DNA of 64,000 bases from Anoplopoma fimbria (GCF_027596085.1 NC_072450.1:6970903-7034902); one strand, 5' to 3'; shown: positions 1 to 38,108, numbered from the stretch's first letter. A program made the numbers and translations. Notes: generated by a model not told the origin, from the letters alone.

Positions 1-727
1 CCCCAATTTACTTCAATTCTTTTCACGAATTCAAATAAACACAGGGTGAGTAATGGATATAGGAATGGCCATTTTGTTGGTTAGGTAATTCTTTAATAAT
101 AAAAGTAATCTGTAGTTTGCAGCCTTAGAAAAATGTCTGCTGATCATTTATTCCACCTATTTAATCTGATAATGAAAGATCAAGTATATTTTCCAAGTAT
201 TTCATTTATTCAACACGTTGCGTTCATGTTTCAGAAGTTGAAATGTTTTGGTTTCCGAGTATCTGAATGAGAGTAGACTAAGCTGCTCCAAAGTTTGAAT
301 TCATCTGACAGAATGACAGACACAAAATGCCAGAAATGAAATACATTTTGAATTCAGCTTTTTCACGCATAAAAGCAAACTGTAGCAAATTAGAGCAGAG
401 TTTTGTTTTGGGGGGAAATGAGAAGAGTAATTTACAGTTTTGACTAATGCAGCGTCATGATGGAAACTATTGACATACACATGATAACAACCAAGTAATA
501 TAAGGAATTAAAATTCTCATCACCGTCTTTAATTACTGGTTTTTTTAAATGAATTTCATCTCTGAATACATTTCTGTTCCGGCAATAAACCCGGAGCCAG
601 AGGAGCGACCGCATTTACAACATCTGGGGCATTTTCTCTCTCATCACTGAAGATTTTTTTATAGATACTCTAGTGAGATTAATTAACTGAGGCAACATGT
701 TGGACACATATTTGAGTAACCCAAAAG

Positions 728-728
<1 letters not shown>

Positions 729-810
<82 letters not shown>
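729..810. repeat. (GT)n microsatellite
   Basis: Uninterrupted (TG)41 in mpped2 intron 3. Confidence 0.98.
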
Positions 811-812
<2 letters not shown>

Positions 813-3017
813 AAACCTTAAAATCCACCTGGATCCCCAAAGAGTAGAGTTCAGAAGAGGCTTTACTTCTAAGTTTTAGAAGATAAAAAGTTGCGTGGGA
901 AAGTAGAAATTTTTACTGATGATGTGAAAGCACTTTTCGTTTGCTCCTTTATGCCTAATCTGAGTACAGCAGACATGGATGTGTCCAAAACACTTTTAGG
1001 GAAAACATTTTATTGAACTGTTCCTCAGTGGTTTATCCAAATATTTACTCTGTGAATGGCCACATGCTGAACTGACAAACTGATGCAGATAATTATAAAA
1101 ATGGATTATGTCTTGAAAAGTGCTGCAGCAGAATATTCTTTTTATTCCGATGGATGAAATGATGGATTGATAAAATAGAAATAGTGGGAGCAGAACTAGA
1201 AAGAAGTGTGTAATATTGTTATCAGTCAATCAGAGCAGAAAGTTAAAGATGAAAACCTGCAGGTCGTTGTGTCTAAACTGCTGCAACCTGCTGCTTCTCC
1301 ACGATGTCCCAAGAGAAAACCCTGCTTGCTCTTGTGGTAGAAATCTGACAAATTGATCCAGCAGTTAATGTGTTTTGCAAAAACACAAATCATTTATTTA
1401 ATTCATTATTATCGTGGATTCCAACAGAGGAGCTGTGAAGGGAACATTAAAGTTGTTGCTTTTTTCTTATACATTAAGAGTGGATTATGGATTCAAAAAG
1501 AAAGAAAACTGCTTTTTAGAAAGGAAACATTCAAAGTTGATTTCTTGTTTATGTGGAAAAAACAGGGAAACGTCCTTTTGATGGTATTTTGTTGTTGATA
1601 TTTGTCAGTTTGAGTAAGATGGAGTTGGGACAAAACATAATAACATTTGTGGCATTTTGAGGTCAAAAAGCAAATGACTTCCGTTTGGTAAAGCTGAAAA
1701 TATCAATTTACTATGACAAATGTAATGGTGTTTTAAAGAGCCTTAAACGTCAGACTAGGGATGCACGATATATATCACAGCCTGAAAGTTTTTTGGCAGA
1801 TAACACCGAGCCAAATTGCTTTAAATGACTTAACAAGTGCTTCATCTTAACTTTCTGATACAGTTGGTGGCGTGATGCATCTTTTTAAGTTTGTTTAAGA
1901 TCTGCAAATAAACACAGAAGAAGAAGAAGAACAAACGCAGCACGCTGACGAGAGAGCCAAACACGATGTTGTTGGTGTGGATGTTTTCCACAGTTTCAGG
2001 GGAAGACAACACGATTGCAATTTTGTACTTTACAAGAAAGAATAAATGAACATATGAAAAGTCAGAATTGTTTTAGATGTTTTTTGAAATTAGTTTGGTT
2101 GGATGAATGGAAGAATAAATCCATCTTTGTTCACTGCATCTTAGCATTTCTTACCCCTCGGGTGTGCACAATAAAATGTTAATGAGTAATGATTATATAT
2201 CTTATAGGAAGCGGCCATTAGAAGCAGGTATGTGTTATCAGTGGAATCTATGGATTGTGGCCGAAAACAGAATCCATATATTTCATCCATACTTCATCCA
2301 ATCACACGTCTGCTTTCAGTGGTCTGAACTGGCCAGCGAGCTGAAAACCTAACAAACGATTTGACTGTTGTTCTAACAGCAGCAGAGCCGACCACTGCGG
2401 CGTTTATCAGGTGGTAGTTACACGCTACATTTCCTGAGTGATGCCGTCGCGATCCCGCGGTCCTGCAGCAGCAGCAGCAGACCGCCGAGGACTCGGAGGA
2501 GCTCGGCCACCCAGGAGGCGAGCCTGTGAGCCGTTGATGAAGTGAGGGGTCACCGCAGGGCTAAGTGAGACCTCACACTGGACAAGAGGGCCAGACCTCG
2601 GGACCACGACGCCATATGGGTGTGAAGGAGGTGAGGAAGCTGAGGAGGGGTGGGGGTGGGGTCGGCCAAGCTGTCCAGTCCGCCTCTCACGAGACCCCCC
2701 AGCTGTCACAACAGACACTTACCAGCCCTCACACTAAACACCCACCAGGGAGAGGAGGGGGGGGGAGCACCATCCTTCCTCTTCCAAACTAAAGGATGGA
2801 GGAGAGGAAGGATGGAGGGAAGAAAAAAAAAAAAAAAAAAGAGAGCAGCTAATCTCTACTTCCTGCTGCTGTGATGTCGGAGGAATGCTGGGAACTGTCC
2901 CTTTGCCACTTCTGAAGCCAGGCTGCACAAACCTGCTAATTATAGCCTCTAAAAGGATGAAGGTGTGACCTAAATAGTTATTTTAAGTCTGGAGCAGACT
3001 TGTGAGAACCACTGCAC

Positions 3018-3020
<3 letters not shown>

Positions 3021-3062
<42 letters not shown>
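3021..3062. repeat. (GA)n microsatellite
   Basis: Uninterrupted (GA)21. Confidence 0.98.
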
Positions 3063-3064
<2 letters not shown>

Positions 3065-4430
3065 AGGGGGAGTCTCTGCAGGACAGAGGAAGTTTCAGCC
3101 TCGACCGTCATGTAACAAAACACACAGGAGCCGAGGTCAAACTGCAGGACTGTTCAAATACAGAAAGACAACAGCGGTTCAGACCGAACTACAGGACTTT
3201 CTTTCCGTGGGATTATAGTAAAGGTGACTGCATTAGAGGGGGGGGCACCACCAAAGATGAGAACAAAGGATCCTCAGAAACTCATGAATGTATTGGCTAA
3301 CCAATAATCAATCTAAGATCAATTCTACTGTATAAAAACAAGGCCGAATGATCAGTCAATTAATGGATTGGTTAAGCAATCAAAGTGGAAAAAATCCATT
3401 TTAAATTTGACCAATGATTTATTCAGGAAAAAAAATGCTAATTTTAGCTTCATGTATTTCTCTCTCTTATATCATTAAAACATTGGTATTTTAAGACATT
3501 TTAAGATAATACTTTATAGTCTTTATAGTTGTATTACTAAATCATTAACTGACCAAAAGTAAAATAAATTAATGGATGGAAGTAACTGTTTCAGCCCTCA
3601 CTGTAACACAAATAATGTAAATAGATCTCCAGGTGTGTCTCCCTCTTTCCTCCCAAACCAAGAAGAGGCAGAAAAGCTTTACACTTGAATTGTAATTCCA
3701 GTTAATTTCGAAGAGCAATTTTGCGTGTCAAAATACTTGATATTTGCGTTGCTTTTTAAAATAAATACATAATCATATCTCTGTGAAACACTTTCTGTCA
3801 CACAGTTCTATTTACAACAACCACAAAACCATCGTCATGTGCCTCAAGCTCCAAAATGTACAGTCATTTTTGAAATGACACTAATTCAAGAACAGACGAA
3901 GCCATTTTCAACATTAAAGTCAATGAATGTTTGGCTACATGAGAAGTTATAACTCCATGAATGCAGCACTGATCTCAGGACAGTTTTCTTCCACCATGAC
4001 TATAAGCAATTTCTCTGCACCAACACCTCTCACCCCGTCCTGCCTCTGTTTGTTGAACACAAGCTGCTTACACCAATCCCCGACCAAACACCACCCCACT
4101 TTCTCTCTCTAGGTTCCTTCCCCACCCGAGAGCCTATTTACAGGAGTGTCCCGGTACCACGCGTATCACTTAACCCCGTGTCAAAACACAGGTGTAACGT
4201 AAGCTCGGGGAGCGGGCGAGGGCCTGAGCTCATAAAGGAATGTGTGCGAGCTGGGAATAGCACCCTGCATGCAAGAGAGGCACCTCACCGACAGCACCGA
4301 GTTACTGCAGGGAGGGCGAGCTGGAAAACAGCCAAACACACCTTCACCTCGGGGGATCCACAAACACAATGAGACAAGAAACTCGACTCAGCGGTTATGA
4401 AAGACAGGAAAAAGGGTTTGGTGATCCTAC

Positions 4431-30311
<25,881 letters not shown>

Positions 30312-31423
30312 CCTTCCGCCGTTTGGACATGAGACGCCGTTCGTTCACCGGGATTCAGCAGCGAGCCGTGCAGCGGTCATCCTTCAGAGCCGCTTTTAAA
30401 AGAAGCCCAGGAAGTCTCCCAGCAGCAGCAGCAGCAGGAGCAGGAGCAGCGACCCGGCCGACCGACTCGACCACGACACACTGCAGTCTGCACCGACAGG
30501 AGAAAGGAGACACACACACACACACGCAGCTGCTTCAAACAGAATGCACACACACACACACACTGAATACACTGGTAGAAAAGTATAAAACCTCTGTGAA
30601 TAAATAAACTGCACAAGTAAAAACAGGTGGCTTTAGGAGCTGAAATGACTCTGAGTACAAGTAGATCACACATGAATTAAGGAGGTAATCTTTTTCTAAT
30701 CATTTCCATTATTACACTGTTCAATATGTTATGCTGCAATTACAGTTTTCTTGCTTGGTTTCAGAGAGCAGAAACACAGAAAACAGATTCTTTTTTTTTT
30801 TTTTTTGCTGTGTCACAATTTGAAAAGTGAATTCCTGAAAGCATTATTAATAAAATCAGAAATCAGAAGAAAATGCATTGAGGCAATTTAAATATAATAA
30901 GCAGACGTACTCTACCCTTTTCAAACAATCTGGCATTTTGTTAAGTGAATAGAAATACTTTCAAAAAACGAGACACTGAGCTGTTAAGGCGACAATTTAC
31001 AATCTGGATGCCCCGATTTTAATTGCTGCTCTGCTGCTAATAACCCAGCTGTTTTTAATGCAAACTAATATATTCAAATGTTTAAAAAATAAATGACTGC
31101 AGGCATTAGTCTCTAAGGCATTAGCTTGCTGAAATTAAACCAAGCAAAAACAAAATAAAACTGATCAAATAAGCGTTCAATAAAGCAAGAACATTTTCAG
31201 AATGCATGACACAGACAGAAAACAACATTTGATAACAAACCGCAAAACATGCAAAAATTATTCCCGGCCTCAACAATCAAATCTTCTATCAGAACTGCTC
31301 TGCAAAACCGTACAATAAAAAGGCTAAAATTAGGTAAAAACACACACAAATTCTGCAGGAAAAAGCAGCTAAAATCCTGCACAAGTGTGTTGTTTTTTTG
31401 TTGCATCCTCAGATCTCACTCAC

Positions 31424-31433
31424 CGACTTCTCT

Positions 31434-31485
<52 letters not shown>

Positions 31486-31542
31486 CTCGTTGCAAAACCC
31501 CAGAGCTTCCCTCCTGCCTGACCTCCCTGACTGATAGTGAAG
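31424..31542 (-). other. mpped2: Candidate mpped2 5' non-coding exon containing a CA repeat
   Basis: On the minus strand a near-ideal donor, GTCG|GTGAGT, lies at 31423. About 150 bp upstream is TATAAAAAG at 31573-31565, which would place transcription start near 31542. The interval between would be a first exon of about 120 nt containing a (CA)n run (31482-31437) within the untranslated leader. It would splice to the acceptor near 30488. No transcript evidence is available here. Confidence 0.35.
31437..31482. repeat. (GT)n microsatellite (inside candidate 5' UTR exon)
   Basis: (TG)23 on plus, hence (CA)23 on the mpped2 sense strand. Confidence 0.97.
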
Positions 31543-31564
31543 TGGCCACTGTGGGCTTTACAGG

Positions 31565-31573
31565 CTTTTTATA
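31565..31573 (-). promoter_or_regulatory. TATA-box-like element
   Basis: TATAAAAAG on the minus strand in a locally GC-moderate context (GGTATAAAAAGCC), about 30 bp before the proposed first exon and 1.25 kb upstream of the mpped2 ATG. The match is good, but isolated TATA matches are common in AT-rich DNA. The supporting point is the strong donor located downstream. Confidence 0.35.
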
Positions 31574-31710
31574 CCAGACCTCCTCATGCAGCCACGAGCA
31601 TTTCAAGAAGAAGAAGAAGAAGAAAAATCAATGTATCTTCTTTTTTTTGGACTGTAATCAGCAGCTGCGGAGTTCATTTGATGGTTAAATCCTGTGATGC
31701 AGTGGTGAGT

Positions 31711-31725
31711 AAAAAAAAAAAAAAA

Positions 31726-31760
<35 letters not shown>
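31711..31760. repeat. Poly(A) run
   Basis: 50 bp of A with a single T. Confidence 0.97.
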
Positions 31761-31764
<4 letters not shown>

Positions 31765-32459
31765 CAGTTGTTGAGCACACAACCCTCCCAGTTGAAGCTA
31801 GAAAAGAAAAACTGTCCTATTTCCACAAAAGCATTGATTTATGTTTTCTAGGTCAGCTTGATGCTACTTCCCTCTGATATGTGCTATGAATTTAAGTCAG
31901 AAAGATTCATGCCAGCCTAGAAAAAAAAAAAGGAGGGTAAACTCAATTCCTGCAGAAAGCAACAAAAAAAAAAAACCCAGCTCACACTCAAATCTTTACA
32001 ATGAAAAAATATTGCAATGCCATTATTCCAACTCCAAATCTAATCCTTTCTGCTGCAAGTATACAAGAAACAAGTTGTCAGATCTTCCTTTGGCCTTCAC
32101 AATAAAATATATTTAAAAATGACTTCAATTAAAAGCTGCCTTGCACACTTCTCTCAAGACAAAATCTAAAAACTCAAGTTCTCCTGCTGCTCAGAAAATG
32201 TGCTTTTTTTTGCAGCATGCTCTACTGTATCCTCACCATGTGTGTGTGTCTCTATATCTATATCTATATATGTGTGTGTAACTCGCCTTGCTTGCTTCTG
32301 TCTCTCTACCTTGTGGCTACAGTAGCAGCAACTAGCTCTGTAGCTTAGCTTGCTATAAACCTGCCCTGGCACTAGATTTTTTTTTTTTTTAATTTTTTAA
32401 TTATCATGCATGCAGGCTGTAGCTTTGCACTGATCTGCTTCTCCTATAACAGTAGTGGT

Positions 32460-32460
<1 letters not shown>

Positions 32461-32550
<90 letters not shown>
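32461..32550. repeat. (CA)n microsatellite
   Basis: (CA)45 uninterrupted. Confidence 0.98.
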
Positions 32551-32552
<2 letters not shown>

Positions 32553-32814
32553 CCTGTCTTTGCATTTTACAAGCACCACCACCACCTCCACCTCCACACC
32601 AAATAGCTACCTTCACGAGTAGAAAGCACTCCAAGAGGGTAAAGCCGGATGCATTGACCCTCCACTGATACCATGCATGTGTTTCTGCACAATGTGTGCT
32701 ATGTGCTGTTCACTGCTTGCAGGATTTTGCATGCACACACACACACACACACACATATATACACACATATATAAAAAGAAAGAAGATCCATGCAATCCTG
32801 AACTCTGCTCCTGC

Positions 32815-32859
<45 letters not shown>

Positions 32860-32871
32860 AATAACAACACC
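32815..32871. repeat. (AAT)n then (AAAT)n
   Basis: About 12 AAT units passing into AAAT units. Confidence 0.97.
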
Positions 32872-33050
32872 AAAGGCGACCCCTCCTGCTCGTCCTCCTG
32901 AAATGACAAGCCACCTTTTAAACCGACGGCTTTGTGTCAGGAATTTCCTCTTTCTTTTTTTTTTTTCTCACCCCGTCTGCCCTTCTTTCTCCCCCTTCTC
33001 GGTCCTCCAAAGCAAAGCGGAGAAAGGTTGCTCTACCTCCTCTTTTTTTT

Positions 33051-33053
<3 letters not shown>

Positions 33054-33088
<35 letters not shown>

Positions 33089-33133
33089 GTGTGTGTATAT
33101 ACTATATATATATATATATATATTTATGTATAT
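33054..33133. repeat. (TA)n-rich tract
   Basis: TA arrays split by GTATATATGTGTGTG and ACTATATA; the arms are self-complementary. Confidence 0.95.
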
Positions 33134-33139
33134 ATATCT

Positions 33140-33509
33140 GGCCGGAGAGGAAGAGAGCGGCGGGTCGGGGTCGCCCTCTAAGCGGCGGAGGCAGCGGTGC
33201 AGAGACGCGGGTCCATGCGGCAGCAGCAGCGAGGAGAGCGGGGAGGTTCAACGCGGTCGTCCGGAGGTTGCGGCAGTCTGGGCGGATCAGGGCAGAACCT
33301 TCGACCCGGCGGGGACCTCGGCTGCTCCGGTGGAAAGAAACCAGACAAGAAGGCGAAGGGGAGGGGAGGAGGAGGAGGGAGAGAGAGATATGGAGAGATA
33401 CACAGAGAGAGAGAGAGAGAGGGAGGAGGGAGAGAGACACTGACAGACAACAGAGAGAGAGACGGAGTGCAGTGAGTCGGAGCTGCCACTGGGGTCAGAG
33501 AGCAGAGAG

Positions 33510-33580
<71 letters not shown>

Positions 33581-33720
33581 CAACCCCGACACCCTCCCGT
33601 GCGCGCAACCTCCCCGGCGGGATCGCGCACGATAGGAGAGAGAGGAGGAGGAGGGGAGGGAGGGGGGGAGGCGGGTCCCGCTCTGCTTCCGTGCTGCATT
33701 CACTTGCTGTCGGATATGTG
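33140..33720. promoter_or_regulatory. CpG-rich segment, candidate promoter (possibly bidirectional)
   Basis: This is the densest cluster of CpG dinucleotides and GC-rich sequence in the window (for example GGCGGGTCGGGGTCGC near 33160 and CGGCGGGATCGCGCACG near 33615), in otherwise AT-rich DNA 3 kb upstream of the mpped2 ATG. It includes purine-rich GA tracts (33365-33465) and a (CA)n array (33512-33578). A strong plus-strand donor CA|GTGAGT occurs at 33472, and a weaker minus-strand donor GG|GTGAGA occurs at about 32971. It may be an alternative mpped2 promoter, a divergent non-coding transcript start, or both. Confidence 0.4.
33512..33578. repeat. (CA)n microsatellite
   Basis: CA array with one TA interruption, inside the CpG-rich segment. 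Confidence 0.97.
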
Positions 33721-33817
33721 TGTGTTGGTGAAGTGCACTGAACAGAAAGCAGCGATTTGGGGCTAAATAATATATTTATTTATTTTTAGTTTAATTAATG
33801 CAAAGTGCTTATTAAGA

Positions 33818-36345
33818 CATGTAGATTAATATTGAAGACATCCAAACATTTTTCTTTATTTTTATTTTAGATATTTTTTTATTTTAGATATATATACAGT
33901 ACCAGTCAAACGTTTGGATACACCTTCTCATTCAATGGTTTTTCTTAATTTTTATTTTTATTTTTTTCTACATTGTAGATTAATATTGAAGACATCCAAA
34001 CATTTTTCTTTATTTTTATTTTAATTTTATATATTTTTTTATTTTATATATATACAGTACCAGTCAAACGTTTGGACACACCTTCTAATTCAATGGTTTT
34101 TCTTTATTTTTATTTTTATTTTAATTTTATATATTTTTTTATTTTATATATATACAGTACCAGTCAAACGTTTGGACACACCTTCTCATTCAATGGTTTT
34201 TCTTTATTTTTATTTTTATTTTTTTCTACATTGTAGATTAATATTGAAGACATCCAAACATTTTTCTTTATTTTTATTTTTATTTTATATATTTTTTTAT
34301 TTTATATATATATACAGTACCAGTCAAAAGTTTGGACACACCTTCTCATTCAATGGTTTTTCTTTATTTTTATTTTATATATTTTCTTATTTTATATATA
34401 TACAGTACCAGTCAAAAATTTGGACACACCTTCTCATTCAATGGTTTTTCTTAATTTTTATTTTATTTTATTTTATTTATTTTATATATATACAGTACCA
34501 GTCAAAGCTTTGGACACACCTTCTCATTCAATGGTTTTTCTTTATTTTTATTTTATATATTTTCTTATTTTATATATATACAGTACCAGTCAAAAGTTTG
34601 GACACACCTTCTCATTCAATGGTTTTTCTTATTTTTTTATTTTATGTATATACAGTACCAGTCAAAAGTTTGGACACACCTTCTCATTCAATGGTTTTTC
34701 TTTATTTTCATTTTATTTTATTTATTTTATATATATACAGTACCAGTCAAAAGTTTGGACACACCTTCTCATTCAATGTTTTTTCTTAATTTCTAATTTT
34801 ATTTTTTCTACATTGTAGATTAATATTGAAGACATCCAAACATTTTTCTTTATTTTAATTTAATATTTTTTATTTTATTTTATATATATACAGAACCAGT
34901 CAAAAGTTTGGACACACCTTCTCATTCAATGGTTTTTCTTTATTTTTATTTTATATATTTTTTTATTTTATATATATATATATATACAGTACCAGTCAAA
35001 AGTTTGGACACACCTTCTCATTCAAAGGTTTTTCTTTATATTTAATTTTATTTTATATATATTTGTATTTTATATATATACAGTACCAGTCAAAAGTTTG
35101 GACACACCTTCTCATTCAATGGTTTTTCTTTATTTTTATTTTATATTTTATTTTATTTTATATATATACAGTACCAGTCAAAAGTTTGGACACACCTTTC
35201 ATTCAATGGTTTTTCTTTATTTTTATTTTTATTTTATATATATTTCTATTACCAGTACCAGTCGAAAGTTTGGACACACCTTCTCATTCAATGGTTTTTC
35301 TTAATTTTTAATTTTATTTTTTCTACATTGTAGATTAATATTGACGACATCCAAACATTTTTCTTTATTTTTATTTTATATATATTTTTATTTTATATAT
35401 ATACAGAACCAGTCAAAAGTTTGGACACACCTTCTCATTCAATGATTTTTCTTTATTTTTATTTTTATTGTATATATATTTTTATTTTATATATATACAG
35501 TACCAGTCAAAAGTTTGGACACACCTTCTCATTCAATGGTTTTTCTTAATTTTTAATTTTATTTTTTTTTATTTTACATTGTAGATTAATATTTGGACAC
35601 ACCTTCTCAAACATTTTTCTTTATTTTTATTTTATATATATTTCTATTTTATATATATACAGTACCAGTCAAAAGTTTGGACACACCTTCTCATTCAATG
35701 GTTTTTCTTTATTTTTAATTTAATTTTTCTACATTGTAGATTAATATTGAAGACATCCAAACATTTTTCTTTATTTTATTTTATATATTTTTTATTTTTT
35801 ATATATATACAGTACCAGTCAAAAGTTTGGACACACCTTCTCATTCAATGGTTTTTCTTTATTTTATTTTTTTTATTTTTTTTTATTTTATATATACAGT
35901 ACCAGTCAAAAGTTTGGACACACCTTCTTCAATTTTTTCATTTTTATTATATATATTTTTTTATTTTATGTTTTACCAGTCAAAAGTTTGGATTTTCAAT
36001 GATTTTTCTTTATTTTATTTTTTTATTTTATATATACAGTACCAGTCAAAAGTTTGGACACACCTTCTCATTCAATGGTTTTTCTTTATTTTTATTTTAT
36101 TTTATATATTTTTTTATTTTATATATATACAGTACCAGTCAAACGTTTGGACACACATTCCTATTCAATGTTTTTTCTTTATTTTTATTTTTATTTTATA
36201 TTTTATTTTATTTTATATATATATATATATACAGTACCAGTCAAACGTTTGGACACACCTTCTCATTCAATGGTTTTTCTTTATTTTTATTTTATATATT
36301 TTTTTATTTTATATATATACAGTACCAGTCAAGCGTTTGGACACG
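33818..36345. repeat. AT-rich minisatellite of about 24 units carrying a Tc1-like terminal sequence
   Basis: A tandem array in which CAGTACCAGTCAAA, an AAGTTTGGACACACCTTCTC block and TTCAATGGTTTTTCTTTATT recur about 24 times, separated by TTTTATTTTATATATA spacers. Core-to-core spacing is mostly 85-100 bp (short units). About six intervals are 150-162 bp because they also carry a TACATTGTAGATTAATATTG segment followed by AAGACATCCAAAC. The core and the extra segment together resemble the terminal inverted repeat of Tc1-like fish transposons as I recall it. Units differ by point changes (AAACGTTT, AAAAGTTT, AAAGCTTT) and small deletions. Long open frames across it are repeat translations, not proteins. 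Confidence 0.85.
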
Positions 36346-36681
36346 TTTTGGCAGGCTTATTACTGATCTTTAAAGCATTAGTAAGTGATTGATTAACCTT
36401 TGACTATTGAAGTCACAACGTATAGACCAGTTTTAAAGAGTGTATTATTAAAAAGTGTTTCTAAATCAGTTAAAACATCTTCAACTACTTTTATTTGCAC
36501 TTCCTCTTTGTATAAAAATTAGGTGACAATCCCAAAAAGAAGCCCTTCAACATCCTCACCCCTGATTACTTGAATCATGCTGGAGAACAGAAACATCCTA
36601 AATCGACCGTTTACCCTCAGTGTCTTTCATCTTTGTGTGTCTTCTGTTGGCCGTTAGAAAGGTTTTACTGTGGTATGTTTA

Positions 36682-36719
36682 CTTCAGGCTTTGGGGCCTC
36701 ATGACCCCAAAGCCTGAAG
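36682..36719. repeat. Perfect 15-bp stem hairpin
   Basis: CTTCAGGCTTTGGGG and CCCCAAAGCCTGAAG are exact reverse complements with an 8-base loop (CCTCATGA). It lies 340 bp right of the minisatellite. There is no T-tract; this is a eukaryotic context, so terminator logic does not apply. Confidence 0.8.
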
Positions 36720-37694
36720 AAGGCATAATAAGAAGGTTATTGATCTTCTCCCATGAAATCTTATGCAGTATTCAATATTGTGGTTGCTGCACCTTGAACT
36801 CAGCATACACTGCCTCGTTTATAAACCGGCACACATGCTGAAACTCATCGATTGTTTTGGTCATGATGGACACTAATGTTGAGATCCCGGATACAATAAA
36901 TGCATTTTTAAATTGTACTTATTGAAATAACCGAAGGCACCTGAACACCACAGACTGTTTATTGAGCTTGATCTAACATACAAGTTCCCATTCTGAAAAA
37001 ACTGTACATTAATTCTGTGCAAACGTTGACCTGAAATATTTCTTCATAGGATCACAGTCATGTGGGAAAACATTGCCAGTGTTAGAAGGTGTTGTAAAAT
37101 CTATGATTAGAAGACAACACGGCCCCTTTGGGTTCAGGAGTAAACAATACTAATGAGTACCTGTGGGAGACCTTCACACAACCTGAAATGGGGCAACGCA
37201 GTTTCCAAACTGTGGAAAAAGCTGCAACTTTGGTGTAAAAAAACAGCATCCTGATCATAAGGGGTTAACTCCTTGATTGTCAATTCACTAAATTATACAT
37301 GAAGCTTGGGAGGAAATTGGTCTTGATTTTGTCTGACGTGTTGAAATGTAGCATGTTTGCTCAAACGAACAAACAAAACCTAACCTCAATCACAAAAGAG
37401 GTTCAATTCAAATTTAGGTTTCCTGTCTTTAAAGTACAAAGGAACTTGTTATACTAAGCTTAAAGGGTGGCTTTCTAGTTTTCCAACCTCCAACCTTTTT
37501 GACTTGAGATTTGTTGCTATGGCAACCTTACTTTACTATTGAGGTTATATTTAACAAGGTCAGCACGCAGCTTTACCTTTATTCATGATGTGGATGGTAA
37601 TGTCAGTCTGTTGATGGGTCTCACACTGAAATATCTCAACAGCAACTTGATGGATGTCATGAAATGTTGTACAGAGATTGATGGTCCCCAGAGG

Positions 37695-38108
37695 ATGAAG
37701 CCTACATTCTTTGATGATTCCTTCCCCTCTAGCGCCACAAGGATGTTGATATTTTGGGTTAAGTTAAATATCTTGATATCTTTTGGATAGACTGATGTGA
37801 AATTTCTCAGATGATGAACCGTGATGACTTTTGTGAATTATTGACTTTTCATTTTAGTGCCACTAGCAGTTGAAGGTCTTCACTTATCTAGTGAAATATC
37901 TTAAAATCTATTCAACGGACTGGAACACATTTTTTGGAAGACATTCATGTTTTCCAAAGGATAAAAATCACAAGGACTTTATTGATCCCCTGACTTTCCC
38001 TGCATGAGGTTCACAAAGTGAAATGTCTTGCCAACTGTTGGATTGATTATTGTCACGGATGGGGTGTGGACCCAAAAGCAGTACGACCAGGAGACAGATA
38101 AAGTTCTG
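37695..38108 (+). repeat. Direct duplication, copy 1
   Basis: About 414 bp nearly identical (I count only a handful of differences) to 40195-40609, in the same orientation. It spans older repeat sequence and the first 58 bp of the solo LTR. Confidence 0.85.

Larger units (their letters stand above)
1..4430 (-). other. mpped2: mpped2 intron 3, partial (minus-strand intron following coding exon 3)
   Basis: No coding exon recognised. The rest of mpped2 should be spliced on from beyond base 1. Contents: a (GT)n array at 729-810, a (GA)n array at 3021-3062, a GC-rich low-repeat patch at 2390-2800, and a degenerate dispersed repeat at about 1755-1935 that ends in a GAAGAAGAA-type run after a CAAATAAACACAG motif, as in common fish repeats. 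The 97-codon frame in the GC-rich patch (2718-2425, minus) does not resemble any MPPED2 segment. Confidence 0.8.

Noticed and set aside
697..879. Open frames made of CVCVCV, HTHTHT or SLSLSL repeats throughout the window
   Set aside because: They are translations of GT/CA/GA microsatellites in all frames and have no flanking coding character.
2425..2718. 97-codon minus-strand frame as a possible mpped2 exon
   Set aside because: No similarity to the expected MPPED2 C-terminal segment and no fitting splice frame; it is a Pro/Ser/Arg-rich translation of GC-rich DNA.
32932..33741. 269-codon plus-strand frame over the CpG-rich segment
   Set aside because: It runs through poly(T), TA, GA and CA tracts; the residues are low-complexity and unrelated to known domains.
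34172..36373. Long plus-strand frames and CRISPR-like regular spacing in the 34-36 kb array
   Set aside because: The spacing varies from about 65 to 162 bp, the 'spacers' are themselves repetitive AT sequence, and the context is a vertebrate genome; it is a minisatellite.
36620..36841. 73-codon frame crossing the 36682 hairpin
   Set aside because: The frame includes both arms of a perfect inverted repeat and has no domain signature.
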